Shown here: in pieces, positions 46,179-57,492 of the stretch
Position numbering within the stretch: position 1 is the first letter of the stretch
Layout: every line of letters starts with the position of its first letter
Assembly (NCBI GenBank): GCA_009469585.1
Contig: SSXW01000023.1
Coordinates: 1-64,000 of the forward strand
Source of the DNA: Dechloromonas sp. Dech2017
GTDB lineage: Bacteria > Pseudomonadota > Gammaproteobacteria > Burkholderiales > Rhodocyclaceae
DNA length: 64,000 nucleotides
Direction of reading: 5' to 3'
Translations under genes and position numbers: made by a program
The notes under the pieces: model-generated
Told to the model about the DNA's origin: nothing
What the model saw: only the letters and a program-made list of their open reading frames with translations
The model's database searches: none

Positions 46179-47327
46179 ATGCGCCAGACCGGGAGCTACG
46201 AGGTTTCCACCACGCTCGGCGAGGCCGTTCGGGCTTTCGTGCCGCATCCGCTGCCGCCGCGCCAACCGGCTTTGTCGCCCGCCGGTTTCGAGTCCGCCAA
46301 TCGGGTGGCCGAAATGGCCCTGGCCCGGCTGGCCGGCGTCTCCGGCCTGGTGCCTTCCGTCGATTGGCTGCTCTATGGCGCGCTGCGCAAGGAGGCCTTG
46401 CTGACCTCGCAAATCGAGGGAACGCAGGCGACGCTGGTCGATCTTTTCGACGAGGAGGCAGGTTTTGCGGTTGGCAATGCCGACGATGTCGAAGAGGTGA
46501 GCAACTATCTCCGGGCCTTCCGCCGGGTCCAGGACAACCTGCGCGACCCGGCAGGCCTGCCGATCAGCGTCCGGCTGCTGTGCGATGCCCATCGCCTTCT
46601 GCTGGCCGGTGTTCGCGGCAGCGGCCAGCAGCCGGGCGAATTGCGCCGTTCGCAAAACTGGATCGGCGGACCACGGCCGGGCAAGGCGGTCTTCGTGCCG
46701 CCGCCGGCCGAGCGGGTGCCGGAATTGCTGGCCGACGTCGAGCGCTTCATCCACGCCGGGGAGCAAAACGACCTGCCGCCGCTGGTCAGGATCGCATTGG
46801 TTCACGCCCAATTCGAGACCATCCACCCGTTTCTCGATGGCAACGGCCGCATCGGCCGCCTGCTGATCGCGGCGTTGATGGAGCATTGGCAGCTTTTGCC
46901 CGAGCCTTTGCTTTACCTCAGCGCCTACCTGAAGCAGCACCAGTCGATGTACTACCAGCTGCTGTCGGGGATACGGACGCAGGGCGACTGGGAATCCTGG
47001 ATTGCCTTCTTCCTCGACGGCGTGGCGACGGCGGCCGGCGAAGCGGAGCGCAGCATCGTCGCCATCGCCACGCTGGTCAATAACGACCGCCGCCGCCTGC
47101 TCGCCGCGCCCAAGGCGACCTCGGCCAGTTACCGCCTGTTCGAGGCGCTGCCGTTGATGCCTCGGTTCACGGTCGAACACGCCCGGCAAAAACTCGACAC
47201 CACTTTTCCCACGGCCAACGCGGCGGTCGGGTTGCTGGCCGAACTCGGCATCGTTAGCGAACTGACCGGGCAGAAAAAGAACCGCAGCTACGGCTATCAG
47301 GCCTATATCGATCTGTTGACGCGATGA
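46179..47327 (+). CDS. Fic domain protein (probable AMP transferase)
   Basis: 382 residues. The Fic motif HPFLDGNGRIGR near residue 214 is complete, including the catalytic histidine. An N-terminal inhibitory helix motif, TSQIEGTQA near residue 72, makes it a class II Fic protein of the SoFic type, with a C-terminal winged-helix-like region. Such proteins transfer AMP or other nucleotides to target hydroxyls. It has its own AT-rich upstream region, unlike its neighbours, and separates hypB from hypF. There is no antitoxin gene beside it; autoinhibition would serve. A function in hydrogenase biology is not implied. Confidence 0.9.
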   Translation: MRQTGSYEVSTTLGEAVRAFVPHPLPPRQPALSPAGFESANRVAEMALARLAGVSGLVPSVDWLLYGALRKEALLTSQIEGTQATLVDLFDEEAGFAVGNADDVEEVSNYLRAFRRVQDNLRDPAGLPISVRLLCDAHRLLLAGVRGSGQQPGELRRSQNWIGGPRPGKAVFVPPPAERVPELLADVERFIHAGEQNDLPPLVRIALVHAQFETIHPFLDGNGRIGRLLIAALMEHWQLLPEPLLYLSAYLKQHQSMYYQLLSGIRTQGDWESWIAFFLDGVATAAGEAERSIVAIATLVNNDRRRLLAAPKATSASYRLFEALPLMPRFTVEHARQKLDTTFPTANAAVGLLAELGIVSELTGQKKNRSYGYQAYIDLLTR

Positions 47328-47373
47328 CTGCCTGCCTCGGCCTTAGCCTTCCATTCGTCCCCGGTAAAACGGC

Positions 47374-49737
47374 ATGACCGGCCGCCTCTTTCGCATCCGC
47401 GGCCTGGTTCAGGGCGTTGGTTTCCGGCCCTATGTCTGGCGGCTGGCCAGCGAACTCGGTTTGGGCGGCTGGGTGCGCAACGACGGCGCCGGGGTGATCG
47501 CTGCGGTCCACGGCAAAAACTGGCCAATTTTCAAAAAGCGCCTGCCGCTGGAGGCGCCGCGGCTGGCCCGCATCGACGCCATCGAGGACGAGCCGGCCGA
47601 GGTCGCGGCGCAGGGTTTCGCCATCCTGGAAAGCGCTTCCGGCGAGGTCAAAACCGCCATCGGCCCCGATGCCGGCATCTGCCCCGACTGCATCGCCGAG
47701 CTGTTCGACCCGGCCAACCGCCGCTGGCGCTACGCCTTTACCACCTGCACCCACTGCGGCCCGCGCTACACGGTCAGCCGGCGCATTCCCTACGACCGGG
47801 CGTCGACCAGCCTGGCCGCTTTCCCGCTGTGCCCGCCGTGCGCTGCCGAATACGGCGAACCGGCCGACCGCCGCTTCCATGCCGAAACCACCTGCTGCCC
47901 GGACTGCGGCCCGCAGCTGAGCCTGCTCGACGCGGCCGGCCAGCCGCTGGCCGGCGATCCCATCGCCGCAACGCTGGATCTGCTGCGCGCCGGCCGGATC
48001 GTCGCCATCAAGGGCCTGGGCGGCTTCCACCTCGCCTGCGACGCGCGCAACGCCGAGGCGGTGGCCGAGCTCCGCCAGCGCAAGCAGCGCGAGGCCAAGC
48101 CCTTCGCGGTGATGGGCCTGAACGCCGCCTCGCTGGCCGAGCATGCCCGGATCGGCGAGGGCGAACGGGCGCTGCTGTCCAGCGTCGCCGCACCCATCGT
48201 GTTGTGTCCCAAGGGCGAGGCCGAACTGGCCGGCGTCGCTCCCGGCCTCGCCTGGCTCGGCGTCATGTTGCCGGCGACGCCCCTGCACCTCCTGCTCTGG
48301 CACGAAGCCGCCGGCCGGCCATCCGGCACGGCCTGGCTGGACGAGACCAGCGAGTTGCTGCTGGTCATGACCAGCGCCAACCCGCACGGCGAACCGCTGG
48401 TCATCGCCAACGACGAGGCGCGGCAACGCCTCGCCAGCATCGCCGACGCTTACCTGCTCCACGACCGCGCCATCGTCGTCCGCTGCGACGACTCGGTGGT
48501 CCGGGCGGCGGCAGACGAAAACCGGGAAAATTGGAAAGAAAACAGGGGACAGACCCCGGCTTTCCAGCGCCGCGCCCGCGGCTACGTGCCGGTGCCGATT
48601 GCCCTGGCCGACGACGGCCCGACCGTGCTGGCGCTCGGCGGCTACCTGAAGAACACCGTCTGCGTCGTGAAGGGCCGGGAGGCCTTCCTGTCGCAGCACA
48701 TCGGCGGCCTCGACAACGCTTCTGCCATCGGCTTCCTCGAAGAGACGGTGGCCCACCTGCTGGCCATCCTCGACGTCCGTCCGGAGGCCATCGCCCACGA
48801 CCTGCACCCCGATTTCCCGTCCACCCACCTCGCCCTGCGCCTGGCCGAGCAACTGGGCGTGCCGGCCGTCGCTATCGGCCATCATCAGGCGCATATCGCG
48901 GCGATCTGCGCCGAACATCAAATCAACGAGCCGATCATCGGCCTGGCGCTCGACGGCGTCGGCCTCGGCCCGGACGGCGGCGCCTGGGGCGGCGAACTGC
49001 TGCGTCTCGACGGCAACGCCTGCCAGCGCCTCGGCCACCTGCAGCCGCTGGCCATGCCCGGCGGCGACCGTGCCGCCAAGGAGCCGTGGCGGATGGCCAT
49101 CGCCGCCCTGCACGGCGCCGGCCTCGGCCACCGGGTCGGTGGCTGGATCAGGCAGACCTTCCCGGAGCGCGATCCCGGCCCGCTGCTCACCATGCTCGCC
49201 CGCCGCCTGCGCTGCCCGCCGACGACCAGCCTCGGCCGCTGGTTCGACGCCGCCGCCGGCCTGCTTGGCGTGCGCGACGCGATGTTCTACGAAGGCCAGG
49301 CGGCGATGGAACTGGAAGGCCTGGCCACCCAGCACGCCCCGGTCGGCCCGCTGCCCGGTGGCTACGCGTTGCGCGAACAGGGCAAGGTGCTCGACTTCTC
49401 GCCGCTGCTGCCGGCCCTGCTCGATTGTCGCGATCCTGCCTACGGCGCCGCCCTGTTCCACGCCACCGTTGCCGCCGGCCTGGCCGAATGGGCGATGGCC
49501 GCGGCCGGTGCTGCGGTCGACCGGAAAAAAGGCCAAAAATTGGCCATCGGCGGCGGTTGTGCGATGAATGCCGTGCTCATGGCCGCATTGCGTCACCACC
49601 TCGAAACTGCTGGCCTCGGCCTTCTGGAAGCCCGCCAGGCGCCGGCCAACGACGGTGGGCTGGCCCTTGGCCAGGCCTGGGTGGCCCGGTGGGCGGCCTT
49701 GGGCGCCAGTCCGTCGGCAGGACGCGGTGCGCCCTGA
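47374..49737 (+). CDS. hypF: Carbamoyltransferase HypF
   Basis: 787 residues. Domains: acylphosphatase (GLVQGVGFRPYVWRLA at about 10-25), two zinc-finger-like blocks (CPDC...CTHC and CPPC...CPDC, about 108-185), YrdC-like (about 195-380) and Kae1-like (GHHQAHIAA near 506, LALDGVGLGPDGGAWGGE near 528). It makes the cyanide ligand precursor by carbamoylating HypE. Three unusual in-frame segments stand out: VIAAVHGKNWPIFKK at about 41-55 and GAAVDRKKGQKLA at about 712-725, both encoded by the dispersed repeat, and DENRENWKENRGQTP at about 382-396, just before the conserved RRARGYVP. Confidence 0.94.
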   Translation: MTGRLFRIRGLVQGVGFRPYVWRLASELGLGGWVRNDGAGVIAAVHGKNWPIFKKRLPLEAPRLARIDAIEDEPAEVAAQGFAILESASGEVKTAIGPDAGICPDCIAELFDPANRRWRYAFTTCTHCGPRYTVSRRIPYDRASTSLAAFPLCPPCAAEYGEPADRRFHAETTCCPDCGPQLSLLDAAGQPLAGDPIAATLDLLRAGRIVAIKGLGGFHLACDARNAEAVAELRQRKQREAKPFAVMGLNAASLAEHARIGEGERALLSSVAAPIVLCPKGEAELAGVAPGLAWLGVMLPATPLHLLLWHEAAGRPSGTAWLDETSELLLVMTSANPHGEPLVIANDEARQRLASIADAYLLHDRAIVVRCDDSVVRAAADENRENWKENRGQTPAFQRRARGYVPVPIALADDGPTVLALGGYLKNTVCVVKGREAFLSQHIGGLDNASAIGFLEETVAHLLAILDVRPEAIAHDLHPDFPSTHLALRLAEQLGVPAVAIGHHQAHIAAICAEHQINEPIIGLALDGVGLGPDGGAWGGELLRLDGNACQRLGHLQPLAMPGGDRAAKEPWRMAIAALHGAGLGHRVGGWIRQTFPERDPGPLLTMLARRLRCPPTTSLGRWFDAAAGLLGVRDAMFYEGQAAMELEGLATQHAPVGPLPGGYALREQGKVLDFSPLLPALLDCRDPAYGAALFHATVAAGLAEWAMAAAGAAVDRKKGQKLAIGGGCAMNAVLMAALRHHLETAGLGLLEARQAPANDGGLALGQAWVARWAALGASPSAGRGAP
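47495..47540 (+). repeat. Dispersed 40-bp repeat, copy 8 (hypF acylphosphatase domain)
   Basis: GATCGCTGCGGTCCACGGCA, then AAAACTGGCCAATTTTCAAAAAG, encoding IAAVHGKNWPIFKK. Confidence 0.65.
48511..48560 (+). repeat. Probable in-frame insertion in hypF with a GGGGACAGACCCC palindrome
   Basis: Between the conserved CDDSVVR and RRARGYVP segments HypF has about 15 extra residues. They are encoded by an A-rich stretch ending in GGGGACAGACCCC (48545-48557), an imperfect palindrome I recall as a recurrent intergenic repeat motif in proteobacteria. This is different from the GCTGCGGTC repeat. Confidence 0.5.
49507..49545 (+). repeat. Dispersed 40-bp repeat, copy 9 (hypF C-terminal region)
   Basis: GTGCTGCGGTCGACCGGAAA, then AAAGGCCAAAAATTGGCC, encoding GAAVDRKKGQKLA directly before the conserved GGGC loop. 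One of the closest matches to the consensus. Confidence 0.7.
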
Positions 49738-49749
49738 GCTGGGCGCTGC

Positions 49750-52719
<2,970 letters not shown>

Positions 52720-53377
52720 GGGCGACCTTCACCGAAGCGGTTCATGGCGCGTTGGCCAGCTTCGCCGTGCAGGCGAAGCCTGTCGTCCGGCATGCCGCGA
52801 TGGCTGCCGACTGCGGCTTGCGTCGAGCGATGTCGAGAAATGGCATCCATCCGGTTTATTTCGCTTGACGTTGATAAACAGACTGCCTTGCCACTGCTAT
52901 CCGCATCCAGCCCAACCGCTTTGATATACCAAAGATGCGATAACTTCATGATATATCAACAGGCTGCTGGCGCAAGGCTTACGTCAGTTATTGCCCTGTT
53001 CTCCGGCCAATGGCTTGGTCATCTGAGGTGCAAATCAACTAACCACCATGCTTGTCGAACTGGAAGGAATGGGCGCTTTTTTGCTTGTATTTCACCGACC
53101 ATGTGTTGCAAGTTGATGAAAACAATGACTATTGTTTTTCTGGTCCGCTTGTTGCTGTTTCTACCCGATGAAACAAGTGCTGGTCCACCATGGGAATGAG
53201 TTGCGTCTGCTGCGCCAGCCGAGCGCAGCGCGCGTTGTCGAACGGGAAGGCTGCGGCGACAATGTCGGGAATTTCGCCGCGGGCGTTCGAGGTGAGCCGG
53301 CACGACGCCATCCCAGTGGTGAGGGCCGGCCGGTGGCTTCGATCAGCATCGGCACCCTCAGGAGATCGATCGCTCCC
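52720..53377. other. Unexplained stretch upstream of the second HybE-like gene
   Basis: About 660 bp with lower GC than the surroundings, especially 52900-53180. The open frames on both strands have no recognisable motifs. A perfect 8-bp hairpin (AAAACAAT/ATTGTTTT with a GACT loop) lies at 53119-53138, followed by TTC. The region should hold the promoter of the hybrid kinase. It may include decayed coding sequence. Confidence 0.4.
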
Positions 53378-53929
53378 ATGATTGAACGCACCCGCCAGTC
53401 CGCCCTGCAAACCGCGCCGATCCGTCCGGCCGTGTTGCGTGCCGAAGATCCGGCGGCACTACTCGAAGCCCATTACTGTAACGTTTGGCAGGTGCGCACG
53501 GCAGAACTGTCCTTGGTCAATGCCGCTCTCGTCGTCGAAGCCTTCGGTTTTCGGCGCCTTGATGGCGACTGGCTGGGGGTCGTAATCACCCCGTGGTTTC
53601 TCGATCTGCTGCTGCTTTCCGGTGGCGGTGCGCTGTGGGGCGACATTCCGGCCGGCCAACGGCGCTATCTGAACCTGCCCGGCGGCACCCTGCCGTTCAT
53701 CGCCGCCGACGACCCGGAGATCGGCCCCTACCAGCATTGCCCGCTGGTCGCCTCGATCGACCAGGTGCCGGACATGGCGACGGCCCGCCTGGTGGCGGCC
53801 GACGCCATGCGGACGGTTTGCGGCGCGCCGCCGACCGTTGCCAAAGCTCCGCCAGAACCGGCGGCCGAGGAGCCGGCCGAGGTTTCCCGGCGCGGCTTTT
53901 TCCGCCGTCTGGCCGGGAAGCGCAATTGA
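53378..53929 (+). CDS. Second HybE/HupJ-family hydrogenase assembly chaperone
   Basis: 183 residues. The core GVVITPWFLDLLLLSGGGALW and LPFIAADDPEIGPYQHCPLVAS match the same landmarks as HoxT (MVTPWAVNLLCLPG; GNYHLCSLFSP). It ends in an alanine/proline linker and a basic SRRGFFRRLAGKRN tail similar to that of HoxT. I chose the ATG at 53378 with AGGAG about 13 nt upstream; the frame is open further up but without family sequence. The gene precedes hypC by 52 nt. It could serve a second hydrogenase, such as HoxBC (inference). Confidence 0.82.
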   Translation: MIERTRQSALQTAPIRPAVLRAEDPAALLEAHYCNVWQVRTAELSLVNAALVVEAFGFRRLDGDWLGVVITPWFLDLLLLSGGGALWGDIPAGQRRYLNLPGGTLPFIAADDPEIGPYQHCPLVASIDQVPDMATARLVAADAMRTVCGAPPTVAKAPPEPAAEEPAEVSRRGFFRRLAGKRN

Positions 53930-53981
53930 ACCGGGCAGGATAGACTCTGCCCAAGCAAAACGATATCGAGGAGCAACCCCG

Positions 53982-54227
53982 ATGTGTCTCGCCATCCCCG
54001 CGCAGGTCGTCGAACTCCGCCCCGACGACAACGCCCTGGTCGACCTGGCCGGAGTCAGGAAGGAAATCTCGCTGGCCCTGGTCGACGGCGTGGCGGTTGG
54101 CGACTATGTCATCGTCCATGTCGGCTATGCGCTGAACCGCCTCGACCCGGAAGAGGCGGAGAAAACCCTGAAACTCTTCGCCGAGTTGGGCCAGTTGCCG
54201 GCCGCCGACGACCCGACGCTGCACTGA
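53982..54227 (+). CDS. hypC: Hydrogenase maturation chaperone HypC
   Basis: 81 residues starting MCLAIPAQVVEL, the HypC signature with essential Cys2. It shuttles the Fe(CN)2CO group between HypD and the large-subunit precursor. AGGAG lies 8 nt before the ATG. The stop overlaps the hypD start (ATGA-type overlap at 54227). Confidence 0.94.
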   Translation: MCLAIPAQVVELRPDDNALVDLAGVRKEISLALVDGVAVGDYVIVHVGYALNRLDPEEAEKTLKLFAELGQLPAADDPTLH

Positions 54228-55354
54228 TGAAATATATCGACGAGTTCCGTGACGGCGAGGTCGCCCAGACGCTGGCGGCGGCCATCCGCGCCGAGGCCGA
54301 TCCGGCGCGCAGCTACCATTTCATGGAATTCTGCGGCGGCCACACCCATGCCATTTCGCGCTACGGGGTTTCCGACCTGCTGCCGGCCAACGTCAGGATG
54401 ATCCACGGCCCGGGCTGTCCGGTCTGCGTGCTGCCGATCGGCCGCGTCGACCAGGCGATCCGCCTGGCGCTGGAGCAGGGCGTCACGCTGTGCACCTACG
54501 GCGACTGCCTGCGCGTGCCGGCTTCCAACGGTTTGTCGCTGATGAAGGCCAAGGCCAAGGGCGGCGACATCCGGATGGTCTATTCGAGTGCCGACGCCGT
54601 GGCCCTGGCCCAGAAGAATCCGGACAAGCAGGTCGTCTTCTTCGCCATCGGCTTCGAGACGACGACGCCGCCGACGGCGGTGGCGATCAAGCAGGCAGCG
54701 GCGCTCGGCCTGACCAATTTCTCGGTACTGTGCTGCCACGTGCTGACCCCGTCGGCCATTTCCAGCATCCTCGAGTCGCCGGAAGTCCGCCAGTGGGGCA
54801 CCGTTCCGCTCGACGGCTTCATCGGCCCGGCGCACGTATCGACCATCATCGGCAGCCGGCCCTACGAATTCTTCGCCGAGGAATACAGGAAGCCGGTGGT
54901 CATCGCCGGCTTCGAGCCGCTCGACGTGATGCAGGCGATCAAGATGCTGATTCGCCAGGTCAACGAAGGGCGGGCCGAAGTTGAAAACGAATTCGCCCGC
55001 GCCGTCAGCCGCGACGGCAACCTCAAGGCGCAGCAGCTGGTTGGCGAGGTGTTCGAAATGCGCAAGCATTTCGAATGGCGCGGCTTGAACATCCTGCCCT
55101 ACTCGGCGCTGCGCATACGCAGCCAGTTCGCCGAATTTGACGCCGAAAAGCGCTTTCCGCTCGCTTATGCCTCGGTGCCCGACCACAAGGCCTGCGAGTG
55201 CGGGGCCATCCTGCGCGGGGTCAAGCGGCCGCAGGACTGCAAGATTTTCGGGACGGTGTGTACGCCGGAGAATCCGGTGGGGTCGTGCATGGTGTCTTCC
55301 GAAGGGGCTTGTGCGGCGCATTACACGTATGGGCGGTATAAGGATGTGGCGTAA
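54227..55354 (+). CDS. hypD: Hydrogenase maturation protein HypD
   Basis: 375 residues. Conserved cysteine motifs: FCGGHTHAI near residue 36, GPGCPVCVLP near 64, and the C-terminal iron-sulfur motifs around ACECGAILRG and CMVSSEGACAAHY. It is the scaffold on which the Fe(CN)2CO group is assembled with HypC. The gene normally runs directly into hypE, but here a 706-bp repeat region intervenes. Confidence 0.95.
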   Translation: MKYIDEFRDGEVAQTLAAAIRAEADPARSYHFMEFCGGHTHAISRYGVSDLLPANVRMIHGPGCPVCVLPIGRVDQAIRLALEQGVTLCTYGDCLRVPASNGLSLMKAKAKGGDIRMVYSSADAVALAQKNPDKQVVFFAIGFETTTPPTAVAIKQAAALGLTNFSVLCCHVLTPSAISSILESPEVRQWGTVPLDGFIGPAHVSTIIGSRPYEFFAEEYRKPVVIAGFEPLDVMQAIKMLIRQVNEGRAEVENEFARAVSRDGNLKAQQLVGEVFEMRKHFEWRGLNILPYSALRIRSQFAEFDAEKRFPLAYASVPDHKACECGAILRGVKRPQDCKIFGTVCTPENPVGSCMVSSEGACAAHYTYGRYKDVA

Positions 55355-55370
55355 GTTTTTGCTGCGTTCG

Positions 55371-56020
55371 GCGCTGGGGTTTTTTTCTGAAGCGCTGGTT
55401 TCCGCGTTGACCGCGGGGGTGTTTTCTTTTGGGCGACCGCTGGTTTCCGCGCCTGACGCGCGGGCGTACTTTCTTTTTGATGGCAAAAAGAAAGTAGCCA
55501 AAGAAAAAGCCACCCCTGGGTCGGCGCCCCCTTCGGGGGTTCCCTGCGCTACTCGGCTGACGCGGGGGCTGCGCAACTCGGGGCTGCGCCCCTCAGACAG
55601 TGCTCGCCCTTTTTCCGCGCCAGCCTGCGTTGCTCGGCGCCTCTCAAGGGGCCCGGCAAACCCAAGGCAGTTTTTCGGTTTTTGGCAAAAATTCCCGTTG
55701 ACCGCAGCATGCCCGTTTTGGGCAGAGCCTTCGCGCCGCGATGCCTTTCGGGTCCCCCTAGGAGACGCCGAGCAACGCAGGCGGGCCGGGGGTAGTCGGC
55801 GAGGACTGTCTGAGGGGCGCAGCCCCGAGTTCCGCAGCCGCCCGGCCCGTCGAGTAGCGCAGGGGACCGGGCAAAGCCCGGCGTCGACTCGGGGGTCGCC
55901 TTTTCTTTGGCTACTTTCTTTTGGCGAAGCAAAAGAAAGTACGCCCGCGGTCAACGCGGAAAACTGCCTTCCAGAAAGGAAAAACGCCCGCACGTCAGGC
56001 GCGGAAACCAGCATGTCAGA
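55371..56020. repeat. Large nested palindromic repeat between hypD and hypE
   Basis: The left arm (about 55441-55660) and right arm (about 55755-56010) are inverted, diverged copies of one module. Each arm contains a perfect hairpin of TACTTTCTTTT type (55467-55496 with a 13-bp stem; 55912-55941 with a 12-bp stem), then GTAGCCAAAGAAAA, and a GGGGCTGCGCCCCTCAGACAG-like stretch (GGGGCTGCGCCCCTCAGACA in the left arm). TTCCGCG/CGCGG motifs flank both ends. Open frames within it are low-complexity shadows. A copy of the dispersed repeat lies near the centre. Modules with GAAAGTAGCCAAAGAAAA are, from memory, common in betaproteobacterial intergenic regions. Confidence 0.8.
55673..55712 (-). repeat. 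Dispersed 40-bp repeat, copy 10 (centre of the palindrome)
   Basis: On the minus strand it reads CATGCTGCGGTCAACGGGAA, then TTTTTGCCAAAAACCGAAAA. It sits at the symmetry centre of the large inverted repeat. Confidence 0.6.
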
Positions 56021-56060
56021 AAACCTTCCCCCCCGGTCTAACCACTAAAACCAGCACCCC

Positions 56061-57113
56061 ATGACCCAAACCCGTAAAAACTACGTCCGTCCCCTCGACA
56101 TCAAGCACGGCCAGGTCGACATGGCCCACGGCTCCGGTGGCCGCGCGATGGCGCAACTGATCGAGGAACTGTTCGCCAAACACCTCGGCAACGAATACCT
56201 GGCCCAGGGCGACGACGGCGCCTTGCTGCCGCACCCGGGCGAGGGCCGGCTGGTCATGGCCACCGACTCGCACGTCGTGTCGCCGCTGTTCTTCCCGGGC
56301 GGCGATATCGGCTGCCTGTCGGTGCATGGCACGATCAACGACGTGGCCGTCATGGGGGCGGAGCCGTTGTATCTGTCGGCCGGCTTCATCCTTGAAGAAG
56401 GGTTCAAGCTCGCCGATCTGGCGCGCATCGTGCAAAGCATGGCGGCGGCAGCGAGGGCGGCGGGCGTGCCGATCGTCACCGGCGACACCAAGGTCGTCGA
56501 GCGTGGCAAGGGCGACGGGGTGTTCATCACGACGACCGGCGTCGGCGTCGTCGCCCCGGGGCGGGAACTCTCCGGCCGCGGTGCCAGGCCGGGCGACGTC
56601 ATCCTGGTTTCCGGCACGCTGGGCGATCACGGCATGGCGATCATGGCCGAGCGCGAAAGCCTCGGTTTCGAGTCGCCCATCGTTTCCGACACGGCCGCCC
56701 TGCATGGCCTGATCGCGACGATGCGGGCCAGTGGCGCGGATATTCACGTGCTGCGCGACCCGACCCGCGGCGGGTTGGCGACGACGCTGAACGAGATCGC
56801 CAAGCAGTCCGGGGTCGGCATGATGCTGCAGGAGAAGGCGCTGCCGGTGATGCCGGCGGTCGAGGCGGCCTGCGAATTCCTGGGTCTCGATCCGCTTTAT
56901 GTGGCCAACGAAGGCAAACTGGTAGCGATCTGCGCCGAAAACGACGCCGAAAAGCTGTTGGCGGCGATGCGCGCCCACCCCTTGGGGGTGAATGCGGCGA
57001 TTATCGGCACGGTGCATGCCGATGACCACCATTTCGTCCAGATGACTACCGCTTTCGGCGGCAAGCGCATCGTCGACTGGCTGAGCGGCGAACAGCTGCC
57101 GCGGATTTGCTGA
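56061..57113 (+). CDS. hypE: Hydrogenase maturation protein HypE
   Basis: 350 residues of the AIR synthase/PurM-like ATPase family. The N-terminal HGSGGRAM, central GDTKVVERGKGDGVFI and C-terminal PRIC are diagnostic; the last cysteine is carbamoylated by HypF and dehydrated to thiocyanate, the cyanide donor. It is separated from hypD by the palindromic repeat, so it may depend on readthrough or a separate promoter. Confidence 0.95.
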   Translation: MTQTRKNYVRPLDIKHGQVDMAHGSGGRAMAQLIEELFAKHLGNEYLAQGDDGALLPHPGEGRLVMATDSHVVSPLFFPGGDIGCLSVHGTINDVAVMGAEPLYLSAGFILEEGFKLADLARIVQSMAAAARAAGVPIVTGDTKVVERGKGDGVFITTTGVGVVAPGRELSGRGARPGDVILVSGTLGDHGMAIMAERESLGFESPIVSDTAALHGLIATMRASGADIHVLRDPTRGGLATTLNEIAKQSGVGMMLQEKALPVMPAVEAACEFLGLDPLYVANEGKLVAICAENDAEKLLAAMRAHPLGVNAAIIGTVHADDHHFVQMTTAFGGKRIVDWLSGEQLPRIC

Positions 57114-57117
57114 GGCC

Positions 57118-57324
57118 TCAGTGACGCAGCGCGATCATCACCGACCGGACACTGCCGACTTCGGAAATGACCAGGTCGCGGGCGTCGGCCAGGCTGTCGG
57201 CATTGCGGATGTGGAAGAGGTCGCGCTGACCGTCGGGGTAGCGAATGGCGGCGATGTATTCGGGACGTTGCGTTGCTGCCTGGCGGGCGACGGACGATTT
57301 TCTCGGCTTGCGTTGGGCTTGCAT
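57118..57324 (-). CDS. Small conserved-looking hypothetical protein
   Basis: 68 residues with a basic N-terminus (MQAQRKPRKSSVARQAA) and a small alpha/beta remainder (IAAIRYPDGQRDLFHIRNADSLADARDLVISEVG). I chose the ATG at 57324 because AGGGGAAAG lies just upstream. Its stop and that of hypE share the perfect palindrome TGAGGCCTCA (57111-57120). The family is not recognised. It is convergent with hypE. Confidence 0.65.
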   Translation of the reverse strand: MQAQRKPRKSSVARQAATQRPEYIAAIRYPDGQRDLFHIRNADSLADARDLVISEVGSVRSVMIALRH

Positions 57325-57492
57325 GATCTTTCCCCTGATTCCCTCTTTGTTGCAGTGCATCGTAGCCGAGCCTGGACATTAAGAAAATATCGCCAAGGTA
57401 ATAGACTTATGCAGTCTGGAAAGCCTTGTGCCGCAAAGCCTTTGCCCGTCTCGCTCCAGACCTATGGCATGAACCGGAAATAGTTCACGAAT

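Noticed and set aside
53129-53410. 93-codon minus-strand frame in the orphan stretch
   Set aside because: It is plausible-looking but has no recognisable domain, overlaps the HybE-like gene start, and has no clear start signal.
55549-55932. Open frames on both strands within the hypD-hypE palindrome
   Set aside because: They follow from GC-rich inverted repeats, and the predicted proteins are low-complexity mirror images of each other.
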